From contig LJCV01000278.1 of the NCBI GenBank assembly GCA_001298575.1, forward strand, positions 1 to 44,836: DNA of 44,836 nt. Direction: 5' to 3'. Shown here in pieces: positions 1 to 7,523 of this stretch. The first letter of the stretch is position 1. The number at the start of each line of letters is the position of its first letter. The DNA is from Actinobacteria bacterium OK074. GTDB lineage: Bacteria > Actinomycetota > Actinomycetes > Streptomycetales > Streptomycetaceae. The translations under genes were made by a program, and so were the position numbers. The notes below the pieces were generated by a model, which was given only the letters and a program-made list of their open reading frames with translations, was not told where the DNA came from and did no database searches.

Positions 1-86
1 CGGGTGCGCTGCTCGCCCGGCTGCTGCGCGACCTGCACGCGGTTCCGGCTCGGAGCCGCGCCGACCCGGCCGTACGTGGCCCGTGA
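1..86 (+). CDS. C-terminal end of an unidentified protein, cut by the window edge
   Basis: The frame starting at base 3 is open from the window edge to a TGA at 84-86 and gives about 27 residues with a leucine-rich amphipathic stretch (ALLARLLRDLHAVPA). It looks like a natural C-terminus, but it is too short to name a family; kinase- or phosphotransferase-like tails can look similar. A second frame stays open to 258 but has no recognisable features. Bases 87-279 hold no gene I can support. Low confidence. Confidence 0.3.
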   Translation, partial: GALLARLLRDLHAVPARSRADPAVRGP

Positions 87-279
87 CGTCCTCGCGGAGG
101 CGTTGCGGCGGCGTACGGTTAATCCGACGCTCAGTGTGCGGGAGGTGCAACTCCTGGGAGCTGCTGGGGAGTTGATGCGGGAGTTGTGGTTCTCGTCTTT
201 TTCCCGGGTACGGCGACGCGGGCCGCCGCGGGATGCATACAGTGGGCCGACCGTATGAGCCGCGACATGGGGGCGGGCA

Positions 280-1104
280 GTGTTCTTGGTAACCGGAGCA
301 ACCGGCAATGTGGGCTCCGCGCTGGTCGCGCAGTTGGCCGGGGCGGGTGCGCACGTCCGTGCGCTGTCCCGAACTCCCCGCAATATTCCGGGGGTCGAAT
401 CCGTCGTCGGCGACCTGAACCGTCCTGCGACCTTCGCCGACGCCCTCGCCGGCGTCCGCGGTCTCTTCCTGCTCCCCGGCTACGACGACCTTCCCGGTCT
501 GCTCGCCCTCGCGGTCAAGGCCGGGGTCGAGCGGGTCGTGCTGATGTCCGGCGGCTCCGCCGCGACCGGGGACCTCGACAACGCCGTCGCCGCCTACATG
601 ATCCACTCCGAGCGCGCGGTCCAGCAGTCCGGCCTCGGCTGGACGCTCGTCCGGCCCGGCGCCTTCATGTCCAACGCCCTGCGCTGGCTACCGCAGTTGA
701 ACGCCAGCAATTTCGTCCGAGTGCCCTTCCCGACGGTCCGGGTCGCCCCGATCGACCCCTACGACATCGCGGCCGTCGCCGCCCAGGCACTCCTCAACTC
801 CGGTCACGAGGGCCGCATTTACCCCGTCTCCGGCCCCCAGTCCCTGCTGCCCGAAGAGCAGATCACCATCCTCGGCGAGGTCCTCGACCGCCCCCTGCGC
901 TGCCTCGGCCTCACCGACTACGAGGCCAGGGCCGAGATGGAGGCCACCATGCCGATGGAGTACGTCGACGCCTTCTTCAGCTTCTACGTCGACGGCACCC
1001 TGGACGAGTCCCAGGTGCTGCCCACGGTCGAGCAGGTCACGGGGCACCCGCCGCGCACCTTCGCCGAGTGGGCGCGGGAGCATGCGGCGGAGTTCCGGGC
1101 GTAG
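280..1104 (+). CDS. NmrA-like NAD(P)-binding reductase
   Basis: 274 aa with a GTG start at 280. The N-terminus has the Rossmann dinucleotide-binding motif GATGNVGSALV (about residues 6-16), followed by the basic stretch LSRTPRN that usually favours NADPH. A VVGDLNRP segment and the LVRPGAFMSN motif at about residues 128-137 are typical of atypical SDRs of the NmrA/NAD-dependent epimerase group. There is no canonical YxxxK pair, as is common in NmrA proteins, so it may be an NAD(P)H-using reductase (quinone or isoflavone-reductase type) or a redox sensor. The substrate cannot be inferred. It appears monocistronic; the gene fragment downstream lies on the opposite strand. Confidence 0.85.
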   Translation: MFLVTGATGNVGSALVAQLAGAGAHVRALSRTPRNIPGVESVVGDLNRPATFADALAGVRGLFLLPGYDDLPGLLALAVKAGVERVVLMSGGSAATGDLDNAVAAYMIHSERAVQQSGLGWTLVRPGAFMSNALRWLPQLNASNFVRVPFPTVRVAPIDPYDIAAVAAQALLNSGHEGRIYPVSGPQSLLPEEQITILGEVLDRPLRCLGLTDYEARAEMEATMPMEYVDAFFSFYVDGTLDESQVLPTVEQVTGHPPRTFAEWAREHAAEFRA

Positions 1105-1122
1105 AGGCTCCAGCCAACTTGC

Positions 1123-1374
1123 TTATGCCGGTGTGCCGGTGGGTGCCTGGCGCGGCGTCGGGCCGCCGAAGGGGAGATGCAGCGTGCGGGCCGCGAGCAG
1201 CCGGACGCCGTCCACCTCGGTGAACTCGTCCTCGTAATGGCCTACTTGGACCGGCGGGCCCGGCGGGACGATTCCGCCCGTGTAGCCGTCGATGCGGTAC
1301 GTCGAGAAGTACGAGGTCGCCGTCGCCCGGGTTTCGGACTCCACCGAGACCAGGACGTTCGACACCGGGCGGCG
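1123..1374 (-). pseudogene. C-terminal remnant of an NTF2/SnoaL-like protein
   Basis: About 83 residues on the minus strand, ending at a stop at 1123, read like the second half of a SnoaL-like (NTF2-fold) protein: a strand VSNVLVSVES, then TRATATSYFSTYRID, a GHYEDEFTEVDG turn and a closing strand RLLAARTLHLPF. Intact members run about 130-160 aa and begin with an N-terminal helix pair that is missing here. The open frame upstream of about residue 35 (positions 1375-1476) is arginine/glycine-rich, unlike the family, and overlaps the end of the MBL gene. I read this as a 5'-truncated remnant. NTF2-like proteins often accompany steroid or polyketide genes. Confidence 0.6.
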
Positions 1375-1438
1375 CCAGAGCCAGGTGCCGCGACCCACGA
1401 GCGAATTACCCCGCACGCCGGCCACAACACCGTCACCC

Positions 1439-2479
1439 TCACACCGCCACAAACACCCCCGGCTCACTCCCCGCAACCCCCTCCGCCCGCCCCAGCTTCA
1501 CCAGGCGTCGTACGTGCGCCTCCGCCTCCGCGACCGCGATGTTCCGGGACTGGTAGGGGATCTGGTCCCAGGGGCGGTTCCACTCCATGCGTTCCGCCAG
1601 TTGCCACAGGGTGAGGGGGGTGGTGAGGAGGGCCAGGAGGTCCCGTAGGCGGTCCTCGTGGTGGGTCAGCAACTCCCTTACGCGGGCGGGGGCGTTGGCG
1701 AAGGTGTGGCGGTGGGCCGGGAGTACCTCGGCGGGGGAGAGGCGGCCGATGCGTTCGAGGGAGTCGAGGAAGTCGCCGAGGGGGTCGGCGGTACCGGGGT
1801 CGTCCGGGTCCTCGTAGAGGCCGACGTGTGGGGTGATCCCGGGGAGGAGGTGGTCGCCGGAGAACAGGCGGCCGTGGCCCGGGAGTTGGGCGGGGTGCTC
1901 CTCCTCCAGGTGCAGGCAGACGTGCCCGGGGGTGTGGCCGGGGGTCCAGATCGCACGCAGGCGGCGGCCGGGCAGGTCGAGGAGTTCGCCGGGGACGACC
2001 TCCCGGTCGGGCAGTGCGGGGGAGAGGCCGACGGGACCGCCGCGGCCGTACTGTGCGCGCAGGAACCCCACGTGTTCCTCGGGCGCCCCGGCCGCCGTCA
2101 GCTTCGCCGTCATGTGCGTGAACCAGCGGTCCGGCGGGAACTGCCGGGCCCGGCGGACGATGTCGATGTCGGCGGCGTGCATCGCGATCCAGCCGCCGGA
2201 CGCCTCGCGGACCTTGTCCGACAGGCCGTGGTGGTCGGGGTGGTGGTGGGTGATGACCGCGCCGTACACCTCCGCGACCGACGTGCCGCAGGCGGCCAGC
2301 CCCGCCACCAGGGCGTCCCAGGAGGCCGGGTCGTCCCAGCCCGCGTCGATCAGGACCGGGCCGCGGTCGGTGTCGACGACATGGACCAGGGTGTAGCCGA
2401 GGGGGCTGTTCGGGATGGGGACCCGGATGGAGCGAACGCCCCCGCCTTGCTCGGTGACCAGTGCGGTGACCTGTGCCAT
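1439..2479 (-). CDS. MBL-fold metallo-hydrolase
   Basis: 346 aa. The metal-binding signature THHHPDHHG (HxHxDH at residues 78-83) is followed by a third ligand region TPGHTPGHVCLH, the bridging SGDHLLPG aspartate and a C-terminal PAHRHTF histidine, so the dinuclear zinc site looks complete. The C-terminal 70 residues form a helical, winged-helix-like segment (LTLWQLAERMEW) seen in the LACTB2/glyoxalase-II-like subgroup that hydrolyses thioesters or acts on CoA-linked substrates. The ATG at 2479 is chosen because GGGGGAG precedes it by 3 nt; a frame 14 codons longer exists. It is divergent from the aldehyde dehydrogenase. The substrate is unknown; CoA-thioester hydrolysis would fit the neighbouring catabolic genes. 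Confidence 0.85.
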   Translation of the reverse strand: MAQVTALVTEQGGGVRSIRVPIPNSPLGYTLVHVVDTDRGPVLIDAGWDDPASWDALVAGLAACGTSVAEVYGAVITHHHPDHHGLSDKVREASGGWIAMHAADIDIVRRARQFPPDRWFTHMTAKLTAAGAPEEHVGFLRAQYGRGGPVGLSPALPDREVVPGELLDLPGRRLRAIWTPGHTPGHVCLHLEEEHPAQLPGHGRLFSGDHLLPGITPHVGLYEDPDDPGTADPLGDFLDSLERIGRLSPAEVLPAHRHTFANAPARVRELLTHHEDRLRDLLALLTTPLTLWQLAERMEWNRPWDQIPYQSRNIAVAEAEAHVRRLVKLGRAEGVAGSEPGVFVAV

Positions 2480-2609
2480 GGGCTCCCCCGTCTCCGTGTA
2501 CCGGCCACTATAACCGGCCATCCAACTGGCCCTCTTTTACCGCCGGTTGGGTTCGCCGCGTGCGTGGACTGTGCTCGCCGGACCTGGTATCAGTTTCAGC
2601 ATCCGAGTA

Positions 2610-2626
2610 TCTGATGAACCGTCAGA
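2610..2626. promoter_or_regulatory. 17-bp palindrome, site A of the TCTGAYG-N3-CRTCAGR family
   Basis: TCTGATGAACCGTCAGA has arms of 7 bp with one G/T-type mismatch. It overlaps the first bases of the AGAGAAGG ribosome-binding site of the aldehyde dehydrogenase. A possible -10 (TATCAG) lies just upstream at about 2588-2593, so a bound protein would sit shortly after the transcription start and repress. Related sites occur at 9991, 16187 and 21938. Confidence 0.6.
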
Positions 2627-2645
2627 GAAGGCATGGGTGCCGGAC

Positions 2646-4109
2646 ATGGCCGAGACCGAACTCGTGGAACACGGGCAGCTGTTCATCGGCGGGGAGCTGA
2701 CCGACCCCCTGGGCAAGGACGTCATCGAGGTCGTCTCGCCGCACACGGAGGAGGTCTTCGGCCGTGTCCCGCACGCCTCCCCGGCGGACGTCGACCGGGC
2801 CGTCGCCGTCGCCCGGCGCGCCTTCGACGAGGGGCCCTGGCCCCGGCTGACCCTCGACGAACGCCTCGCCGTCGTCACCCGCATCAAGGACGGCATCACC
2901 GCCCGCCACGAGGAGATCGCCCGGGTGATCTCCAGCGAGAACGGCTCGCCGTACTCCTGGAGCGTCCTCGCCCAGGCGCTCGGCGCGATGATGGTGTGGG
3001 ACGCGGCGATCACCGTCGCCCGCGGCTTCCCGCACGAGGAGCGGCGGGACGGGGTCTTGGGGCCCATCCTCGTGCGCCGGGAGCCTGTGGGAGTCGTCGC
3101 GGCCGTCGTGCCCTGGAACGTGCCGCAGTTCGTGGCCGCCGCCAAGCTCGCCCCGGCGCTGCTGGCCGGCTGCGCCGTCGTACTGAAACCGTCGCCCGAA
3201 TCCCCCCTGGACGCCTACCTGTTGGCGGAGATCACCCAGGAAGCCGGGCTGCCCGAAGGGGTGTTGTCGATCCTGCCCGCGGGGCGGGAGGTCAGCGAGT
3301 ACCTCGTCGGGCATCCGGGCGTCGACAAGGTGGCGTTCACCGGGTCGGTGGCCGCGGGGAAGCGCGTCATGGAGGTGGCGGCCCGTCATCTCACGCGCGT
3401 GACACTGGAGTTGGGCGGAAAGTCCGCCGCGATCGTGCTGCCCGACGCGGACCTCGCCACCGCCGTCCCCGGCATCGCTTCGGCGGCCTGGATGAACAAC
3501 GGGCAGGCATGCGTGGCCCAGACCCGCATCCTTCTCCCCCGCTCGCGCTACGACGAGTTCGCCGACGCCTTCGTCCGGGCCGCGAACGCCCTCGTCGTCG
3601 GCGACCCGCTCGACCCGGCCACCCAGGTCGGCCCACTCGTCGCCCAACGCCAGCAGCGGCGCAACCTCGACTACATCCGCATCGGGCAGGAGGAGGGCGC
3701 CAAAATCCTTGCGGGCGGCGGCCGTCCACCCGGTCTGGACCGCGGCTGGTACGTCGAGCCGACGCTCTTCGGCGACGTCGACAACTCCATGCGCATCGCC
3801 CGCGAGGAGATCTTCGGCCCGGTCATCTGCCTGCTGCCGTACGGCGACGAGGACGAGGCCGTGAAGATCGCGAACGACTCCGACTACGGCCTCAGCGGCA
3901 GCGTCTGGACCGCGGACACGGGCCACGGCGTCGACATCGCCCGCCGCGTCCGCACCGGCACCTACTCCGTCAACACCTTCAGCCTCGACATGCTCGGCCC
4001 CTTCGGCGGCTACAAGAACTCCGGCCTGGGACGGGAGTTCGGGCCCGAGGGCTACGGCGAGTACCTCGAACACAAGATGATCCACCTGCCGGCCGGTTGG
4101 GAGGGGTGA
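2646..4109 (+). CDS. NAD(P)-dependent aldehyde dehydrogenase
   Basis: 487 aa, the full length for the ALDH superfamily. The catalytic glutamate is E255 in LELGGKSA and the nucleophilic cysteine is C289 in NNGQACVAQ. The PWNVPQF and FTGSVAAGK segments form the cofactor site, and the C-terminal GPFGGYKNSGLGRE motif is intact. It resembles mycobacterial ALDHs such as Rv0223c as I recall them. The best-spaced RBS (AGAGAAGG, 2624-2631) lies 5 nt before an in-frame GTG at 2637 and 14 nt before the ATG at 2646, so the protein may be 3 residues longer. It probably forms a bicistron with the ferredoxin 8 nt downstream. Likely role: oxidation of an aldehyde to its acid in lipid or steroid side-chain catabolism. 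Confidence 0.9.
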   Translation: MAETELVEHGQLFIGGELTDPLGKDVIEVVSPHTEEVFGRVPHASPADVDRAVAVARRAFDEGPWPRLTLDERLAVVTRIKDGITARHEEIARVISSENGSPYSWSVLAQALGAMMVWDAAITVARGFPHEERRDGVLGPILVRREPVGVVAAVVPWNVPQFVAAAKLAPALLAGCAVVLKPSPESPLDAYLLAEITQEAGLPEGVLSILPAGREVSEYLVGHPGVDKVAFTGSVAAGKRVMEVAARHLTRVTLELGGKSAAIVLPDADLATAVPGIASAAWMNNGQACVAQTRILLPRSRYDEFADAFVRAANALVVGDPLDPATQVGPLVAQRQQRRNLDYIRIGQEEGAKILAGGGRPPGLDRGWYVEPTLFGDVDNSMRIAREEIFGPVICLLPYGDEDEAVKIANDSDYGLSGSVWTADTGHGVDIARRVRTGTYSVNTFSLDMLGPFGGYKNSGLGREFGPEGYGEYLEHKMIHLPAGWEG

Positions 4110-4117
4110 ACGGGGGG

Positions 4118-4351
4118 ATGGGCGACCGCTGGCACGTCGAAGTCGACCGGTCCGTCTGCATCGGCTCCGCCCAGTGCGTCCACCACGCCCCGGGCGGCTT
4201 CCGCCTCGACACCGCCATGCAGTCCCACCCCGTCGAGCCGGACACCGACGCCAACGAGCGGATCCTGACGGCCGCGGAGGGATGCCCGGTGGAGGCCATC
4301 GCGATTGCCCTGCTGGGGTCGGGGGAGCCGGTGTTCCCGCCCGAGGAGTAG
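4118..4351 (+). CDS. 3Fe-4S-type ferredoxin
   Basis: 77 aa, small and acidic. Cysteines follow the pattern CIGSAQCVHHAP then CPVEA, as in the single-cluster ferredoxins that feed electrons to actinobacterial cytochromes P450. Only three ligand cysteines are present, which supports a 3Fe-4S cluster. It sits 8 nt after the aldehyde dehydrogenase stop. An alternative GTG at 4106 overlaps that stop codon and would add four residues; I prefer the ATG. No P450 is encoded in this window, so its redox partner must lie elsewhere unless it serves the dehydrogenase or another oxygenase. It is convergent with the TetR gene. Confidence 0.88.
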   Translation: MGDRWHVEVDRSVCIGSAQCVHHAPGGFRLDTAMQSHPVEPDTDANERILTAAEGCPVEAIAIALLGSGEPVFPPEE

Positions 4352-4368
4352 AGCAACGGCGTATGCGG

Positions 4369-5049
4369 CTACGGCTGTTGCGGTCCCGGATCCGTCAGGT
4401 CGATCAGGCGGCACACCGTCTCGATGTCGATCCGCACCTGCGCGATCGACGCCCGCCCCGACAGCCACGTGATCAGCGCCGAGTGCCAGGTGTGCTCGAT
4501 GACGCGCACCGCGGAGAGCTGGGCCGGGGTCGGGTCGGCGGTCAGGCCCATCGCCTCCAGGATCAGGGCCGTCGTCTGGCGGGAGACCTGGTCGACCTCC
4601 GGGCTCACGCTGCGGTCCGCGAAGGTCAGGGCGCGGACCATCGCGTCCGCCAGGTGCGGCTCCCGTTGCAGCGCGCGGAACGCCCGCATCAGCGCCTCCG
4701 CGACCCGCTGCGCCGCCGTCTCCCCAGCCGGCGGCTTGCGCCGCAGGGTGCCGTGCATGTGCTCCAACTGCGCCTGCATCGTGGCCACCAGCAGGTGCAC
4801 CTTGGAGGGGAAGTAGCGGTACAGCGTGCCCAGCGCCACCTGCGAGGACTCCGCGACCTCCCGCATCTGCACCGCGTCGAACCCGCCCCGGCTCGCCAGT
4901 TGCGCGCTCGCGTGCAGGATCCGGCGCCGCCGGGCCTCCTGCCGCTCGGTGAGCGGGGGGCCGCCGGGCGCCGCGCCCAGCGGAGCCGCGGCCCTGTTCG
5001 TACGTGCCCTGGCCCCGGCTTCAGCGGTGGCTTCGGCTTCCGCAGGCAT
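4369..5049 (-). CDS. kstR: KstR-like TetR-family repressor
   Basis: 226 aa. After a 35-residue Ala/Pro-rich N-terminal extension comes a TetR HTH, with recognition region AVQMREVAESSQVALGTLYRYFPSKVHLLV. This is almost the same as the KstR sequence I recall from Mycobacterium (AVQMRAVADRADVAVGTLYRYFPSKVHLLV). C-terminal features also match: FADRSVSPEVDQV, and a W near the end of the ligand domain (EHTWHSALITWLSGRAS). Mycobacterial KstR represses cholesterol ring and side-chain catabolism and is released by 3-oxo-cholestenoyl-CoA-type ligands. A perfect KstR consensus operator lies 167 bp upstream of the start, which suggests autoregulation. A true orthologue is inferred, not proven; the ligand in Streptomyces could differ. 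Confidence 0.82.
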   Translation of the reverse strand: MPAEAEATAEAGARARTNRAAAPLGAAPGGPPLTERQEARRRRILHASAQLASRGGFDAVQMREVAESSQVALGTLYRYFPSKVHLLVATMQAQLEHMHGTLRRKPPAGETAAQRVAEALMRAFRALQREPHLADAMVRALTFADRSVSPEVDQVSRQTTALILEAMGLTADPTPAQLSAVRVIEHTWHSALITWLSGRASIAQVRIDIETVCRLIDLTDPGPQQP

Positions 5050-5187
5050 GGATCGGATCCCGTTCGTGACAGTCGGTGAGGGGTGTGCGTGGGGGAGTGA
5101 TCGGACAGCATGGCAGGGCGGTGTCCGTGGCGCGAATCACCTGATCCACCGCTCACACAGCTCTTACCTGCCGGTAGATTCGGAGCC

Positions 5188-5203
5188 CCTTGAACGATCA
5201 AGG
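5188..5203. promoter_or_regulatory. 16-bp perfect palindrome in the kstR-like/glycosyltransferase intergenic region
   Basis: CCTTGAACGATCAAGG has arms CCTTGA/TCAAGG around a 4-bp centre. The GATCAAG half recurs 11 bp further on (5207-5213), one helical turn away, giving a tandem arrangement next to the KstR-type site. It may be part of the same control region or a binding site for another regulator. Confidence 0.45.
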
Positions 5204-5215
5204 AATGATCAAGTC

Positions 5216-5229
5216 TGAAACTTGTTCTA
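5216..5229. promoter_or_regulatory. KstR-consensus operator 1
   Basis: TGAAACTTGTTCTA fits TNNAACNNGTTNNA, the published mycobacterial KstR motif, at every fixed position. It lies between the KstR-like gene (start 5049, minus strand) and the glycosyltransferase (start 5284, plus strand), 55 nt before the latter. It could control either gene or both. Confidence 0.65.
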
Positions 5230-5283
5230 GATTAGCCCTCCCGCGTAGTCTCGCGGGAACGCGCAGGAAGAGAGGGGCCCGGA

Positions 5284-6720
5284 GTGACCGCTGAGGCCAG
5301 GGAGGCGGGTCCCCTCCAGGACCTGGCCGCCGACGGCATGCGACCGCTCGACATCGCCCTCCTCACCTACAAGGGCAACCCGTTCTGCGGCGGCCAGGGC
5401 GTCTACGTCAGGCACCTGTCACGGGAGTTGGCCCGTCTCGGCCACCGCGTCGAGGTCATCGGCGCGCAGCCGTATCCGGTCCTCGACGCGCTCGCGGAAG
5501 ACGCGGACGACGACGGTGACGGCCTGCACGGGCCGACCCTCACCGAGCTGCCCAGCCTGGACCTCTACCGCTCCCCGGACCCCTTCCGCACGCCCGCCCG
5601 CGCCGAGTTCCACGACTGGGTCGACGTCCTCGAATACGCGACCATGCGCACCGGCGGCTTCCCCGAGCCGCTGACCTTCTCGCTCCGCGCGCGCCGCCAT
5701 CTGCTGGCCCGGCGCGGCGAGTTCGACATCGTGCACGACAACCAGACGCTCGGCTACGGCCTGTTGGGCGACGTGGGCGCGCCCCTGGTCACCACGATCC
5801 ACCACCCCATCACCGTGGACCGGCAGTTGGAGCTGGACGCGGCCGACGGCCTGCGGGCCCGGCTGTCCAAGCGCCGCTGGTACGGCTTCACCCGCATGCA
5901 GAAGCGGGTCGCGCGCCGGCTGCCGACCGTGCTCACCGTCTCCGGCACCTCCCGCGGCGAGATCATCGACCACCTGGGCGTCGACCCCGGCCGTATCCAC
6001 GTCGTCCACATCGGCGCCGACACGAACCTGTTCTCCCCGGACCCCTCGGTGCCCCGGCTGCCCGGCCGCATCGTGACGACGTCCAGCGCGGACGTGCCGC
6101 TCAAGGGGCTGGTCTTCCTCGTCGAGGCGCTCGCGAAGGTGCGTACCGAACACCCGGCGGCGCATCTGGTCGTCGTCGGCAAGCGGCCCACCGAGGGCCC
6201 GGTCGCCCAACTGATCGAGCGCTACGGCCTCGAAGGCGCCGTCGAGTTCGTCAAGGGCATCTCCGACGCGGAGCTGGTGGGCCTGGTGCGCTCGGCCGAG
6301 GTCGCCTGCGTGCCCTCGCTCTACGAGGGGTTCTCCCTCCCGGCGGCCGAGGCGATGGCCACGGGTACGCCCCTGGTGGCCACCACCGGCGGCGCGATCC
6401 CCGAGGTCGCGGGCGCCGACGGCGAGACCTGCCTGGCGGTGCCGCCCGGCGACGCGGGCGCGCTGGCCGCCGGGCTCAGCCGCCTGCTCGGCGACGCCGA
6501 CCTGCGGGCCCGGCTGGGCGCGGCCGGACGCGAACGGGTCCTGGAGCGCTTCACCTGGGCCCGGGCGGCCGAGGGCACCGTCGCCCGCTACCGCGAGGCC
6601 ATCGACGCCGCGGGCACCACCACCGACAGGGCAGCCGCGGCCGACGGGGGAAGTCGGGCCGGGCGCGAGTCCGTACCCCCCACCCACGATGACTACCGCG
6701 AAAGCAGGGCCACGTGCTGA
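5284..6720 (+). CDS. GT4-family (GT-B fold) glycosyltransferase
   Basis: 478 aa with a GTG start; purine-rich AGGAAGAGAGG lies upstream. The N-terminal donor-independent domain begins with a typical GGQGVYVRHLSRELARLGHRVEV signature. The C-terminal nucleotide-sugar domain carries VVVGKRP, the EFVKGISDAEL segment and the EX7E-type region PSLYEGFSLPAAEAMATG, all typical of retaining GT4 enzymes. No membrane segment is seen, so it is cytosolic or peripheral. It overlaps the methyltransferase start by 7 nt, so the next two genes are co-translated. The chain suggests assembly or modification of a glycolipid or polyprenyl-linked sugar, but the acceptor cannot be read from sequence. The last 40 residues are low complexity. 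Confidence 0.88.
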   Translation: MTAEAREAGPLQDLAADGMRPLDIALLTYKGNPFCGGQGVYVRHLSRELARLGHRVEVIGAQPYPVLDALAEDADDDGDGLHGPTLTELPSLDLYRSPDPFRTPARAEFHDWVDVLEYATMRTGGFPEPLTFSLRARRHLLARRGEFDIVHDNQTLGYGLLGDVGAPLVTTIHHPITVDRQLELDAADGLRARLSKRRWYGFTRMQKRVARRLPTVLTVSGTSRGEIIDHLGVDPGRIHVVHIGADTNLFSPDPSVPRLPGRIVTTSSADVPLKGLVFLVEALAKVRTEHPAAHLVVVGKRPTEGPVAQLIERYGLEGAVEFVKGISDAELVGLVRSAEVACVPSLYEGFSLPAAEAMATGTPLVATTGGAIPEVAGADGETCLAVPPGDAGALAAGLSRLLGDADLRARLGAAGRERVLERFTWARAAEGTVARYREAIDAAGTTTDRAAAADGGSRAGRESVPPTHDDYRESRATC

Positions 6721-7523
6721 CCGTCGACTTCTCCCGGTTCCCGCTCGCCCCGGGGGACCGTGTGCTGGACCTCGGCTGCGGGGCCGGGCGGCACGCCTTC
6801 GAGTGCTACCGGCGCGGGGCACGCGTCGTCGCGCTCGACCAGAACGCGGAGGAAATCCGCGAGGTCGCCAAGTGGTTCGCGGCGATGAAGGAGGCCGGCG
6901 AGGCCCCGGCCGGGGCGAGCGCCGTCGCGATGGAGGGGGACGCGCTCCAACTCCCCTTCCCCGACGCCTCGTTCGACGTCGTGATCATCTCCGAGGTGAT
7001 GGAGCACATCCCCGACGACAAGGGTGTGCTCGCCGAGATGGTCCGCGTGCTCAAGCCCGGCGGCCGGATAGCCGTCACGGTGCCCCGCTACGGCCCCGAG
7101 AAGGTGTGCTGGGCGCTGTCCGACGCCTACCACGAGGTCGAGGGCGGCCACATCCGCATCTACAAGGCCGACGAACTCCTCGGCCGGATGCGCGAGGCCG
7201 GCCTCAAGCCGTACGGCACCCACCACGCGCACGCGCTGCACGCGCCGTACTGGTGGCTGAAGTGCGCGTTCGGTGTCGACAACGACCAGGCGGCGCCGGT
7301 GCGGGCGTACCACAAGCTGCTGGTCTGGGACATCATGAAGAAACCGCTCGCGACGAAACTCGCCGAGCAGGCGCTCAACCCGCTGATCGGCAAGAGCTTC
7401 GTGGCGTACGCGACCAAGCCGCACCTGCCGGCGGTCGGGACGGATGAGACGGGCGAGACGGACGAGACCGGGACGGACGCGGTCGGGGCCGCGGGCGCGG
7501 CGGGCGGGGCGGACACCAAGTGA
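6714..7523 (+). CDS. class I SAM-dependent methyltransferase
   Basis: 269 aa with a GTG start overlapping the upstream stop. Motif I VLDLGCGAGRHAFE is at about residues 20-33, an acidic motif II follows (VALDQN), and post-I motifs read LPFPDASFDVVIISEVMEHIPD and LKPGGRIAVTVP, typical of Methyltransf_11 proteins. The C-terminal 30 residues are a repetitive Glu/Thr/Gly/Ala tail (DETGETDETGTDAVG). It lies between a glycosyltransferase and an alpha/alpha-toroid protein in one tightly overlapped operon. It probably methylates the sugar or lipid product of that operon; this is inference. Confidence 0.85.
   Translation: MLTVDFSRFPLAPGDRVLDLGCGAGRHAFECYRRGARVVALDQNAEEIREVAKWFAAMKEAGEAPAGASAVAMEGDALQLPFPDASFDVVIISEVMEHIPDDKGVLAEMVRVLKPGGRIAVTVPRYGPEKVCWALSDAYHEVEGGHIRIYKADELLGRMREAGLKPYGTHHAHALHAPYWWLKCAFGVDNDQAAPVRAYHKLLVWDIMKKPLATKLAEQALNPLIGKSFVAYATKPHLPAVGTDETGETDETGTDAVGAAGAAGGADTK

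Noticed and set aside
186..1223. A 345-codon plus-strand open frame overlapping the NmrA-like gene
   Set aside because: Arg/Pro-rich shadow frame with no motif; the frame from 280 has a Rossmann fold.
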